The notes below the pieces were generated by a model. The model made no database searches. It was not told the origin of the DNA and was given only the letters and a program-made list of their open reading frames with translations. The translations under genes and the position numbers were made by a program. This document shows positions 56,782 through 63,797 of a stretch of DNA of 64,000 nucleotides, one piece after another; the stretch's first letter is position 1, and each line of letters opens with the position of its first letter. The DNA comes from Polynucleobacter asymbioticus QLW-P1DMWA-1 (GTDB taxonomy: Bacteria; Pseudomonadota; Gammaproteobacteria; Burkholderiales; Burkholderiaceae): assembly GCF_000016345.1 (NCBI RefSeq), contig NC_009379.1, positions 1,860,001 to 1,924,000 on the forward strand. The letters run 5' to 3'.

Positions 56782-57407
56782 CTACCAAAAAAAGTAAAGA
56801 GGATTACATATGGAACAAATATGACAATATGCCGACAGCATATAAAGACTATCAGCAAAAACTTAAGACTGGCACTATAAAAATAAATGCTGAAGTAAAA
56901 AGACGCTTATCTCGCTTCCCATACCGCTATCGCTTAGCTAAATCTTTTATTGGGATTGACGCAAAGGAAGTTGGTAGAACGCTGATTGGTTATGAGGCTG
57001 GTATGAAAGTGTTTTTAGCATACACAGCATATGAAGATTTAATCTATGCGGCTCGGAAGTTAGAGATTGAGAATGTTAAAGACAAAAATGAAAATACTAT
57101 CCTTAATAAAGAATTAGCTGAGCAGTTACTTAAAAATAAAAGTCTAATTGACTTTGTCCGCAATAACTTAAGAGATGAAGATGCTAAGTTAAAGATGAGG
57201 ATAGAAGAATTTATTAGGGGTGAGACATATGATGTTTTATTTTTAGCATTCGCTATAAGAAACTTTTACGCACACGGAATTTTTACGGCAACTAAGGGTG
57301 GTGTTACCAAAAAAGCCGATAAAGCCCTGTACTACAAGCTGGCAGATGTTGTACTGAAGTATTGCGATAAAAGATTTACAAACTGTATTAAAAAAATATG
57401 GGGTTAA
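56778..57407 (+). CDS. Island operon gene 2, HEPN-like protein (RxxxxH motif)
   Basis: A 209-aa all-helical protein. Near residues 168-178 it reads FAIRNFYAHGIFT, giving R-N-F-Y-A-H, the Rx4H motif that forms the RNase active site of HEPN domains. The motif follows a hydrophobic helix (YDVLFLAFAI) and precedes another (LADVVLKYCDKRF), as in HEPN folds. The N-terminal half has a Lys-rich start and FLAYTAYEDLIYAARKLEI, suited to the first HEPN helix. HEPN proteins act as toxins or effectors in many antiviral and abortive-infection systems. The ATG overlaps the gene 1 stop (ATGA), and the stop overlaps gene 3 by 10 bp. Confidence 0.65.
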   Translation: MTTKKSKEDYIWNKYDNMPTAYKDYQQKLKTGTIKINAEVKRRLSRFPYRYRLAKSFIGIDAKEVGRTLIGYEAGMKVFLAYTAYEDLIYAARKLEIENVKDKNENTILNKELAEQLLKNKSLIDFVRNNLRDEDAKLKMRIEEFIRGETYDVLFLAFAIRNFYAHGIFTATKGGVTKKADKALYYKLADVVLKYCDKRFTNCIKKIWG

Positions 57408-57745
57408 AAATGAGTGACGAGCAAAAACTTATTGAAACTGTATTAGAAGGTTACAGAGATGTACATACAGGGCTGAATAAGGACATTGAATACCTGATTG
57501 AATCAGGTATATGTGACGAGGGTGACTTAGTTGATACAAAAGCAACGCTGAATAAAATGTATAAGTTGAATAGAGATATACAAGATTTGTTAGTGGCTAT
57601 ATTAGGTAATGATTACGACGGCAAGAGAGTTAAGCAAGAGTTGCTTAAGCTAAGCACTATGCGTGCCTTACAGAGAGACGCAACAGATAGAAAAAGTATG
57701 GTTGAGTGGTTTGTTAAAGAGCGATTGGAGAGCAGTAATGGATAA
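57398..57745 (+). CDS. Island operon gene 3, small helical protein of unknown function
   Basis: A 115-aa charged, probably all-helical protein: MSDEQKLIETVLEGYRDVHTG, LNKMYKLNRDIQDLLVAILG and LLKLSTMRALQRDATDRKSM. No family is recognised. Its size, acidity in the first half and place right behind a HEPN-like gene would suit an antidote or adaptor, which is inference. The start overlaps gene 2 by 10 bp and the stop overlaps gene 4 by 8 bp. Confidence 0.72.
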   Translation: MGLKMSDEQKLIETVLEGYRDVHTGLNKDIEYLIESGICDEGDLVDTKATLNKMYKLNRDIQDLLVAILGNDYDGKRVKQELLKLSTMRALQRDATDRKSMVEWFVKERLESSNG

Positions 57746-58142
57746 TATTTACAAGGCACAGGACTACATTAAGGATTTTGTTTCTAAAATAATTCTTCCC
57801 ACATATAAATTTAATGATTGGAAAGAGTCTTTAGTACTCAGCCGTAACAAAGACAAAGATGCGCTAAACAAGAAGTGGGATATTTTTGGTAATGCGTTTG
57901 TTCCATTTTGGATAGAGCCAGATATTATTTCTGCTGGTGATTGGGTTCCTGCTTTAATGCTTACATATAGATGGACAATAAAAGATATTCAAGTTGGCGT
58001 ACGATTCACAATAGTCAATAACGAAATTCAATATGTTGAGATTACTGATATGTTCGCTGTAGCAGAGCACTTCGGTAAAGATTTTGATTTTATTAAAGAG
58101 TTTGAAAAGTCAGTAGTTCTTATCAAACTCCTTTCAAGTTAA
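57738..58142 (+). CDS. Island operon gene 4, unknown 134-aa protein
   Basis: A mixed alpha/beta protein: MDNIYKAQDYIKDFVSKII, FGNAFVPFWIEPDIISAGDW, ALMLTYRWTIKDIQVGVRFT and a C-terminal helix with FDFIKEFEKSVVLIKLL. No known motif. I choose the ATG at 57738, which overlaps the gene 3 stop as ATGGATAA, over a longer frame from 57663. Its stop overlaps the stop of the convergent recombinase by three bases in opposite frames, so the operon is packed at both ends. Confidence 0.7.
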   Translation: MDNIYKAQDYIKDFVSKIILPTYKFNDWKESLVLSRNKDKDALNKKWDIFGNAFVPFWIEPDIISAGDWVPALMLTYRWTIKDIQVGVRFTIVNNEIQYVEITDMFAVAEHFGKDFDFIKEFEKSVVLIKLLSS

Positions 58143-58720
58143 ATTAACTCAACAGCCTTACGCTTCATATCATCGTTTACATCTATGTAAGCCTGCGTTG
58201 TACTGATGTTCTTATGTCCAGCTAAGCTCATCAGTACACGCACCCCAACTCCTTTAGTAGCTAAGTTAGTAATGAATGTGCGTCTACCACTATGTGAGCT
58301 AGCACCATCAATACCAGCCCGTTTATACAAATAGTGAAAGAATTGTGTGAGGGTGTTTGCTGTAAAGCCATCGCTAGTGCGCTTTTGACTATAAAAGAAC
58401 TTAAGTGCTGGATTGACATAAGCATTACGCATTAAGTGTGTGTATAGCTCCAACTCCTTGCGTAGCTTATCGCTTACAAAAACAACTCTCGCTTCATTGC
58501 CCTTTGTTTGCTCTGCGCTTAAGCGTATCTCGTTGCGTATATTGCCTTCTGCGTCTAATACATCGCTATTACGCAAGCTAGCAACTTCTCCTACACGCAT
58601 ACCACTTAAGTGCGTAGTCATTAGTAGCGCACGATTGCGTACGCTGTGCTTGCGTGTAGCTGTGTAATCTAAAACTCTGCGTAGTTCTTGCTGTGTAAGT
58701 GTTTTTGCTTGCTTTGACAT
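58139..58720 (-). CDS. Small tyrosine recombinase (XerC/D-like catalytic domain)
   Basis: A 193-aa protein consisting almost only of the catalytic domain. The active-site set is complete: Arg in LSGMRVGEVASL, Lys in the NEARVVFVSDKL beta-hairpin region, H-x-x-R in SSHSGRRTFITNL, His in LAGHKNISTTQAYID and the nucleophile Tyr in the same segment. There is no N-terminal SAM-like core-binding domain. The ATG at 58720 has GAGG 8 nt upstream and is preferred to a longer frame from 58861. Similar short recombinases act as inversion or resolution enzymes or are carried by mobile elements. It is tail-to-tail with operon gene 4. Confidence 0.85.
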   Translation of the reverse strand: MSKQAKTLTQQELRRVLDYTATRKHSVRNRALLMTTHLSGMRVGEVASLRNSDVLDAEGNIRNEIRLSAEQTKGNEARVVFVSDKLRKELELYTHLMRNAYVNPALKFFYSQKRTSDGFTANTLTQFFHYLYKRAGIDGASSHSGRRTFITNLATKGVGVRVLMSLAGHKNISTTQAYIDVNDDMKRKAVELI

Positions 58721-59017
58721 AGTTTCTACCTCGTATGTAGTGTTTTGTATGTCATTAGTATGTTTTCTTTGTTTATCTATTCCTACCTCTTGTTGTTCAA
58801 TTTGCCCCAATTTTTTCTCCAATAATTTCAAGCGGTTACAAAAACCAATGCTTATATACAAATCATTACATTGTTGTATTTATTGGTGTTGTGGCTTATT
58901 GACTACAGAAACACGCAGACTTGCGTATAGCGTCTATGCGCTGTTTAAGTTGTTCTTTGCTGTATTGCTGTTAGCTGTGATGCGTTATGTGTTTATAGCG
59001 TGGATTTGAGTGTTATT

Positions 59018-59041
59018 TTTACTATCACTATTGACAGTAAA
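59018..59041. promoter_or_regulatory. Imperfect palindrome over the -35 box (putative operator)
   Basis: TTTACTATC - ACTATT - GACAGTAAA, arms matching at eight of nine positions. It covers the TTGACA box at 59031-59036, the place a repressor would bind. No candidate repressor is recognised in the island. Confidence 0.5.
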
Positions 59042-59059
59042 GTTGTGTAAGAATATAAA
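59031..59059 (+). promoter_or_regulatory. Near-consensus sigma-70 promoter
   Basis: TTGACA (59031-59036), 17-bp spacer, TATAAA (59054-59059), 53 bp upstream of the gene at 59113. The -35 is perfect and the -10 matches five of six bases. Confidence 0.8.
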
Positions 59060-59112
59060 GAAATGATATTAAATTTTATATTTTTTTGTTAGATACCAAC
59101 TGAGGAGGCAAT

Positions 59113-59307
59113 ATGATTGCTATGGCTGTGGAAAAAGGATCAACCATCTATGTATATGATGATAAAGGTCAGACTTTATGTATTAAAAATGTGCCCTCGG
59201 GTGGCGGGCTTGCGGGCTACACAGGATCAACCTTTACAGTTCGCGGCAATGGAACTATTACTACATATGATGAACGAGGAAATACCAAATTCATTAAAAA
59301 TATTTAG
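59113..59307 (+). CDS. Small two-repeat protein, conserved hypothetical
   Basis: A 64-aa protein with two similar strand-rich units, STIYVYDDKGQTLCIKNV and GTITTYDERGNTKFIKNI, joined by a Gly-rich linker (PSGGGLAGYTGSTFTVRGN). I recall similar small proteins (MIAMAVEKGSTxYVY...) in other Proteobacteria, without known function. GAGGAGG sits 5-6 nt before the ATG and a near-consensus promoter lies upstream, so it is probably well expressed. Membrane segments are absent. Confidence 0.8.
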   Translation: MIAMAVEKGSTIYVYDDKGQTLCIKNVPSGGGLAGYTGSTFTVRGNGTITTYDERGNTKFIKNI

Positions 59308-59318
59308 AAAATTAAATT

Positions 59319-59801
59319 ATGAATAAAACTCAAAAAAATAAATTTGTAGAAAACTACAGAGGTTTTGTTTTTGGTGTAAAAGACATACTCAATAGCTATG
59401 ATAATTTTAGCGGAGACTGTAAGGAATACTTAAATGAGATTTCGGAGTTATTTTACGCAACATCTGAAAATAATTTTAGCAACGAAACTCACGCACAGCT
59501 AGTTAGTAGGTTGGGTTACATACTTGGCAGGCTGATAGTACAAAAAGATGAAAGTGAAACTTATGCTAAAACTCATCAATTGGTAAACATAATTTATAAC
59601 AATGAAATAAAAAATCAAAAACCTAAACCTAAAAGTCTTTTATCTATCATTACAGAGAAATTATTTGGCGATATTCCAGGAGATACTGGCTGGTTTGAGG
59701 AGACGAGTGTAATGGGTAAATATCTCGCACAGAATGATAAGCATCGCTTAGAGTGCGCCGAAGTCTATGGAGAGCTTTGTCAGTTATTTGAGAATTCATA
59801 A
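59319..59801 (+). CDS. Hypothetical protein
   Basis: A 160-aa, probably helical protein with no recognised family. It has KFVENYRGFVFGVKDILNSY, AQLVSRLGYILGRLIVQKDE and a possible loop FGDIPGDTGWFEETSVMGKY. It starts 11 bp after the small two-repeat gene, so it is likely in the same transcript, although no strong ribosome site is visible. Low-GC codon use matches its island neighbours. Confidence 0.65.
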   Translation: MNKTQKNKFVENYRGFVFGVKDILNSYDNFSGDCKEYLNEISELFYATSENNFSNETHAQLVSRLGYILGRLIVQKDESETYAKTHQLVNIIYNNEIKNQKPKPKSLLSIITEKLFGDIPGDTGWFEETSVMGKYLAQNDKHRLECAEVYGELCQLFENS

Positions 59802-59830
59802 TTTAATGACTTTAATTTCAACTTCAAAAA

Positions 59831-60406
59831 TTAAAGCCCCCACAAGTAAATATCAAACACACGCATTCTGAACCACAGCTTGTCCATTACATCAATGTCT
59901 GAACTGCTAAAATAGGGTGTATCTAAGTAAAATTCCTTAACTCTTTGGGTGGATTTCAGAATCTGTTTTTCATTTTCTTTGAATAGTTCTCTCCATTTTT
60001 TACAAAATATAAAGTATTTTTCGTATCCACTTGCTTTGATATTGCCTTGTAATTTAATTACATTTTTAATCGCATTATCATCAAAAATAATATGTTGCTC
60101 TTTATTGTCACGCAACCAAAGAATTTTTGATGTAGCAGAGATAAATTGCTTGTTATAGCGTTGTTTAAACTTGTTAAATAATTCAACATATTTTTGTTCG
60201 CTAGACAACTTTGAGTTATCTACAACGCTATTAATAATTTCTAAAAATTCTTCTTTGTTTTCTTTACTACCTATCCCATTAAAATTCCTGATAATTTTAA
60301 AATAAGTCATTGCTTTGAATAAATTATTTTTCTCTAACAATATTTTTTCAGATTCACAGTATTGTTGGTAATACTTTATTACCTGTAGCTCCCAAACTGT
60401 AGGCAT
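59831..60406 (-). CDS. Hypothetical protein, possibly defence-related
   Basis: A 191-aa protein without named family. It has WELQVIKYYQQYCESEKILL, a central FISATSKILWLRDNKEQHIIFDDNAIKNV and KYFIFCKKWRELF, then a C-terminal helix RMRVFDIYLWGL. The pattern SATSKILWL...IIFDDNA resembles uncharacterised proteins I have seen in mobile elements (SKxLWF...PIYD). No catalytic motif is evident. Encoded opposite to the two genes before it and on the same strand as the Rep-like gene. Confidence 0.62.
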   Translation of the reverse strand: MPTVWELQVIKYYQQYCESEKILLEKNNLFKAMTYFKIIRNFNGIGSKENKEEFLEIINSVVDNSKLSSEQKYVELFNKFKQRYNKQFISATSKILWLRDNKEQHIIFDDNAIKNVIKLQGNIKASGYEKYFIFCKKWRELFKENEKQILKSTQRVKEFYLDTPYFSSSDIDVMDKLWFRMRVFDIYLWGL

Positions 60407-60501
60407 ATCGTTCGTCCATTTACTTGATCTCTATTCAGGCTATCAGTATTTCAAGTATTACTCAAGTAAGACTTTTATTATTTCAACCCATAGTCATATA
60501 A

Positions 60502-60525
60502 CTAAGCATTGCGTCCAATGCTTAG
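60502..60525. repeat. Perfect 10-bp stem-loop
   Basis: CTAAGCATTG - CGTC - CAATGCTTAG lies 28 bp beyond the stop of the Rep-like gene, in the 146-bp gap before the 191-aa gene. No T run on either side, so it is not a classical terminator. It may be a transcript end or a replication-origin hairpin. Confidence 0.6.
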
Positions 60526-60552
60526 CCCATAACCACCTAAACACAACTTCAG

Positions 60553-61074
60553 TCAATGTTTAGTGCGCTGTAGGGGGATTTGAGTATTTTCAAAATCCCA
60601 ACAGCTTAGATTTCCAAACTGCGCCTCTTTAGTGCCGTAATGTAATAAGTGTGATTGAGTATTAGCTACTGGTTCTGTAATGTATATGTCGTTTTTTTGC
60701 TTTGCCTTATCTACCCAGCAGTATGTCCATAATGTTTTTATATCTTCTGTTGTCAGTATTTTTGGTAAGTTGCCTAAGTAAATGTTGTAGTGAATTGAGA
60801 TTTGTGGGTTTGCTATTTCTTTAGTGCCTTCTATTGTTGGTATGAGTAAAGGTTGTAGTAATTGTGGTTTGCGTCTTGCGCCGTTTCCATAAAGTTCTTT
60901 GTTAAAACAGTTTCTTGCGTGTCTAAAGTCTTTGCGCAAGTTAAATGTCATTCTCTCAATGCTTACAGCGTCCTTGTGATAAGCAAAGTAATAGCTGTGC
61001 GCTACCAAGTAGTGCGTTATGTGCTGTGATTGCTTATCCAAAAAGTCCCTTATATCTTCTACTGTTGCTTTCAT
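60553..61074 (-). CDS. Possible HUH-type replication initiator-like protein
   Basis: A 173-aa protein. SIHYNIYLGNLPKILTTEDI followed by LWTYCWVDKAKQKNDIYI and HLLHYGTKEAQ recalls the order in small rolling-circle replication proteins of inovirus type: a His-containing strand, a Trp helix, then a YxxK(E) motif. The His pair is not a clean HUH and the N-terminal part is unusual, so the call is weak. I use the ATG at 61074; a TTG at 61095 is an alternative. It is divergent from the DUF6641-like gene. Confidence 0.42.
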   Translation of the reverse strand: MKATVEDIRDFLDKQSQHITHYLVAHSYYFAYHKDAVSIERMTFNLRKDFRHARNCFNKELYGNGARRKPQLLQPLLIPTIEGTKEIANPQISIHYNIYLGNLPKILTTEDIKTLWTYCWVDKAKQKNDIYITEPVANTQSHLLHYGTKEAQFGNLSCWDFENTQIPLQRTKH

Positions 61075-61218
61075 ACTTTTATTTAGCAGAACCAAACAAA
61101 AGAGTAACTATTTGTGGATTTATTACATTCTGCTGGGAAAAGACTGGAAAAATCAGGTTGTCCAAGCTGTATTGCTGAAACTAAAGTTATTACTCATATA
61201 ACACATAAGGAGTAAGCA

Positions 61219-61665
61219 ATGAGTACATTAAATAACTTGAAATTAGTAGTAAGCAAGCGTCATCAAACTGTCAGCCCTGTTGTACATAGACGCAATAAAC
61301 TTGTAGCTAAGTTACACGAACAGATTGAACTATGTGAAGCTAAGCAGGCTGGTAATGCTTACGCACCCAAACGCTTAAAGACTTATACAAATAAACAAAC
61401 TGGTGAAAAGATGACAGTTGAAACTGTTAAGCGTGTAAAAGAATGGTTTTGGATTAGCGATAGTGGAAAAATCAATTTAGCTATTAAGTACGGCGCTAAA
61501 ACACTAATGCTGAATAAAAAGTCCAAAGCTAACTGTATTGAACTTACTAGTGGAGAGGAATTGATTAGCACTTTGATAGCATTGAAAACTGATGTGCTTA
61601 ATGGTGCGCTGGATGAAGCTATAGCTGAGGTTAGTACAGCAACACGCGAGGGGTTTGGTAAATGA
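61219..61665 (+). CDS. Conserved mobile-element protein (DUF6641-like)
   Basis: A 148-aa basic protein: LNNLKLVVSKRHQTVSPVVHRRNKLVAKLHEQIEL (adjacent parts), then KRVKEWFWISDSGKINLAIKYGAK and ALDEAIAEVSTATREGF. I associate this pattern (SPxxHRRNKLxxKLxEQ... KxWWW) with a family named DUF6641, common in small integrated elements of Burkholderiales; the number should be checked. Role unknown, possibly replication or regulation. AAGGAG precedes the ATG. Its stop overlaps the next small gene as ATGA. Confidence 0.68.
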   Translation: MSTLNNLKLVVSKRHQTVSPVVHRRNKLVAKLHEQIELCEAKQAGNAYAPKRLKTYTNKQTGEKMTVETVKRVKEWFWISDSGKINLAIKYGAKTLMLNKKSKANCIELTSGEELISTLIALKTDVLNGALDEAIAEVSTATREGFGK

Positions 61666-61805
61666 AGCAATACAGACTATGGGTACGCATTAATCAAACA
61701 CAAACGGCTAACACTATTGTGTATGCGGAGAACGCTTACACAGCAAAGCAGTTAGGGGAAGCACAGTATGGATTGGGTAATGTGCTGAACTATACGGAAG
61801 TGTGA
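61662..61805 (+). CDS. Small 47-aa protein
   Basis: MKQYRLWVRINQTQTANTIV, then YAENAYTAKQLGEAQYGLGN and VLNYTEV. The start overlaps the preceding stop by 4 bp (ATGA). The pattern of a short strand-rich start and an AENxYxAKQxxEAQYGxGNV helix resembles small proteins encoded beside similar genes in other elements. No function known. It supports a translationally coupled cluster of three small genes. Confidence 0.68.
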   Translation: MKQYRLWVRINQTQTANTIVYAENAYTAKQLGEAQYGLGNVLNYTEV

Positions 61806-61840
61806 GTAATGCTTTAGTAGGGGTTGGGTTAAATACTTGT

Positions 61841-62032
61841 ATGCGCTTTTATGAATTTAACTCACCCTCTACTATTAAACCCATTAAGCCGATGAACCCA
61901 CAGCAGTACCGCCTCTACAGTCTTAAGCGCAACAAAGATAATGCTAAGCAAGCATATAAAGCTGAGAGAGATAGACAGAAGGTAGCTAAAGCACAGCAAC
62001 AGATTTTCAAAGCTACCCACTCAAAAAATTAG
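61841..62032 (+). CDS. Small Lys/Arg-rich protein
   Basis: A 63-aa protein starting MRFYEFNSPSTIKPIKPMNP and continuing with a long charged helix (LYSLKRNKDNAKQAYKAERD, RQKVAKAQQQIFKA). An in-frame GTG at 61802 overlaps the previous stop (GTGA) and would give 76 aa. MRFYEF looks like the conserved start, though no strong ribosome site precedes it. Function unknown; nucleic-acid binding would fit the charge. Confidence 0.62.
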   Translation: MRFYEFNSPSTIKPIKPMNPQQYRLYSLKRNKDNAKQAYKAERDRQKVAKAQQQIFKATHSKN

Positions 62033-62040
62033 TGCGCAGT

Positions 62041-62133
62041 TTTTTGCGTCAGCTGAGAACCTAACCCCCACCAGTTTTAATCTAATACCCCCCAATAACT
62101 ATTAAATGTGAAATATGTGTTTTGACGCAAAAA
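62041..62133. repeat. Long-range 11-bp inverted repeat
   Basis: TTTTTGCGTCA (62041-62051) and TGACGCAAAAA (62123-62133) enclose 71 bp, in the gap between the small-gene cluster and the end of the integrase gene. C-rich and G/T-rich stretches lie just inside and just outside. It could be a transcription end for the convergent genes or a protein-binding or origin structure. Confidence 0.5.
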
Positions 62134-62197
62134 GCGTGGGTTTTTGGTGGTTTTTATATGTATTTTTATTTTATGAATGTGGGGATGAGAGGTATAG

Positions 62198-63610
62198 CTA
62201 AGATACTTTTTTATTCTTACTACGCTTTACCTCTCTGTACTCATACTTTTCATTCACCTTGCCACCAGCCTGAATCAAAACTCTACTTTCTTCATCACGC
62301 AGTTGATTGGCAGCTTTTTTAGTAGTGATGTGATCGTAATATTTTTCTAACATCTGTATTGAAGTTCCCATTTGTTTTTTTAATATGTTTGGCGGTATTT
62401 TGTCGTGTAGTAGCTTGATTGTTGCGTAGGTGTGTCTTAAGCAGTAAGGAGGACGACCTTTACCAGTAACAGGGTCAATGTATAAGTTATGTTCTTCCAA
62501 ATACACTCTAAACAATTTTACTAAATCTGTTGGGGGTAGCAACTTAACAGGTGTATTGAGTTTGTTGTTGCGCTTACTTTGATATTCTTTATATCTAAAT
62601 ACAGCGTCTTGTGGATACTTCTGTATTACCTCCAACGCAGTCATCCCATAGTTGCGTTGCGCTATTCTATCCAATGCCTGTACTGTGTATAAATTACCAA
62701 TAGCTGTCCTACCCTCTAATACACCATTCTTTTTTGACGTTTTACCAGTTAGTATTTTTATATAGGCTGTGCGATTGCGCCTCCAGTCTTGCTGTTCATA
62801 ACCCCTGTCATCAACATCATCAGGCAACACCTTAATACCCGTATTAATAATTTCCTTGTCTTCTGTTATTTCTATGTGCGCCCACTTCAAGTCCAATACT
62901 TCTTTACCAGCCCTTGCGCCTGTATCAAGTAATATTTCTACATACTCTTTTAGTAGAGCCCTTAACTCTCTTGTATCAACCCTACCTTTTTCAATCCACG
63001 CATCAAAATTACTACGCATAGCTTTAACTTCTTCTACGCTAAATTCCGCACGCCTCTCACTTGCTTTACCTTTTGCTTTGAGCACCAATCTGTTTGATTC
63101 AACCATATAGCCTCTGTATATAGCTTCATCAAATACTTTATTAAGTGCCGCGTTATGCGTTAGCTGGGTACTTTTGGTTGCGTCCTTACCCTTCATCTTC
63201 TTTTTACGCACCTCTTCAAAATGCGCAAATGCTTTGTAGTCAATGCTATCTACATAGTATTTTCCTAACGCAGGCACCAGATAGCGGTTTATAGCTGTGA
63301 TGTAGTCCCTATACACAGCTTTACCCTCTTTGCTGTCTAAAGCGTCTTGTAGCCTCTTTACAACCGTTTTAGCTACATCTCTAAAGTAGCGTGTGATGGG
63401 TGCTACTTGGTTTTTCTTTTTCCAGTGCGCTTCTTTGTATATGTCTTTAGCTACTTCTTGCGCTTTTTTAATATCTCTTTGCTTTGTACTGGTTCTCTGC
63501 CACTTCCCATCTATCTTGTAGTGACACTGATACACGCTACTTCTTTCACGCAATACCACCAGCAACTCGCCGTCTATGATGCTTTTGCTTGTAGCTTTGC
63601 GTTCTACCAT
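62198..63610 (-). CDS. int: Tyrosine-type site-specific integrase of the island
   Basis: A 470-aa integrase. The N-terminal part (about 1-70) looks like an arm-binding domain, followed by a core-binding domain, then the catalytic domain. Active-site residues are Arg in DTGARAGKEVLDLKW, Lys near ILTGKTSKKNG, Arg-His in PPYCLRHTYATIKLL and the nucleophile Tyr in IQMLEKYYDHI. The first His of HxxR is Tyr, and GH is GT in KKQMGTSIQM, both variants common in this integrase group. It lies 187 bp from attR and is transcribed away from the tRNA end, as expected for a tRNA-targeting island. Confidence 0.93.
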   Translation of the reverse strand: MVERKATSKSIIDGELLVVLRERSSVYQCHYKIDGKWQRTSTKQRDIKKAQEVAKDIYKEAHWKKKNQVAPITRYFRDVAKTVVKRLQDALDSKEGKAVYRDYITAINRYLVPALGKYYVDSIDYKAFAHFEEVRKKKMKGKDATKSTQLTHNAALNKVFDEAIYRGYMVESNRLVLKAKGKASERRAEFSVEEVKAMRSNFDAWIEKGRVDTRELRALLKEYVEILLDTGARAGKEVLDLKWAHIEITEDKEIINTGIKVLPDDVDDRGYEQQDWRRNRTAYIKILTGKTSKKNGVLEGRTAIGNLYTVQALDRIAQRNYGMTALEVIQKYPQDAVFRYKEYQSKRNNKLNTPVKLLPPTDLVKLFRVYLEEHNLYIDPVTGKGRPPYCLRHTYATIKLLHDKIPPNILKKQMGTSIQMLEKYYDHITTKKAANQLRDEESRVLIQAGGKVNEKYEYREVKRSKNKKVS

Positions 63611-63715
63611 TGTGCGTATAAGGGATAAATGGGTGGATAAAAGGGTTATTTAAGTAATACTTTAATAGCCGTCCAGCCCTTACAGCATATACCCTGTACG
63701 GTTTTTAGTCAAAAA

Positions 63716-63784
63716 GTGTGTAATGGGTGTGTAATGAAAAACAAGAAAAAAAGACTTAGAGTTTTTGGCTCTAAGTCTTTGATT
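63716..63784 (+). repeat. Right-arm putative integrase binding repeats
   Basis: GTGTGTAAT at 63716-63724 and 63727-63735 (11-bp period) and TAAGTCTTTGATT at 63772-63784. All three words also occur in direct orientation inside the left end of the island. In a circular form they would flank the 46-bp core on both sides. Confidence 0.6.
63742..63780 (-). terminator. Island-supplied terminator for the tRNA
   Basis: A perfect 12-bp stem AAAGACTTAGAG / CTCTAAGTCTTT (63750-63780) with a 7-nt loop, followed on the minus strand by a T run and TTTTCTTG. It lies 18 bp after the tRNA CCA end, inside the island, and replaces the ancestral terminator at 55448. Confidence 0.85.
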
Positions 63785-63797
63785 TACAACATAATTC

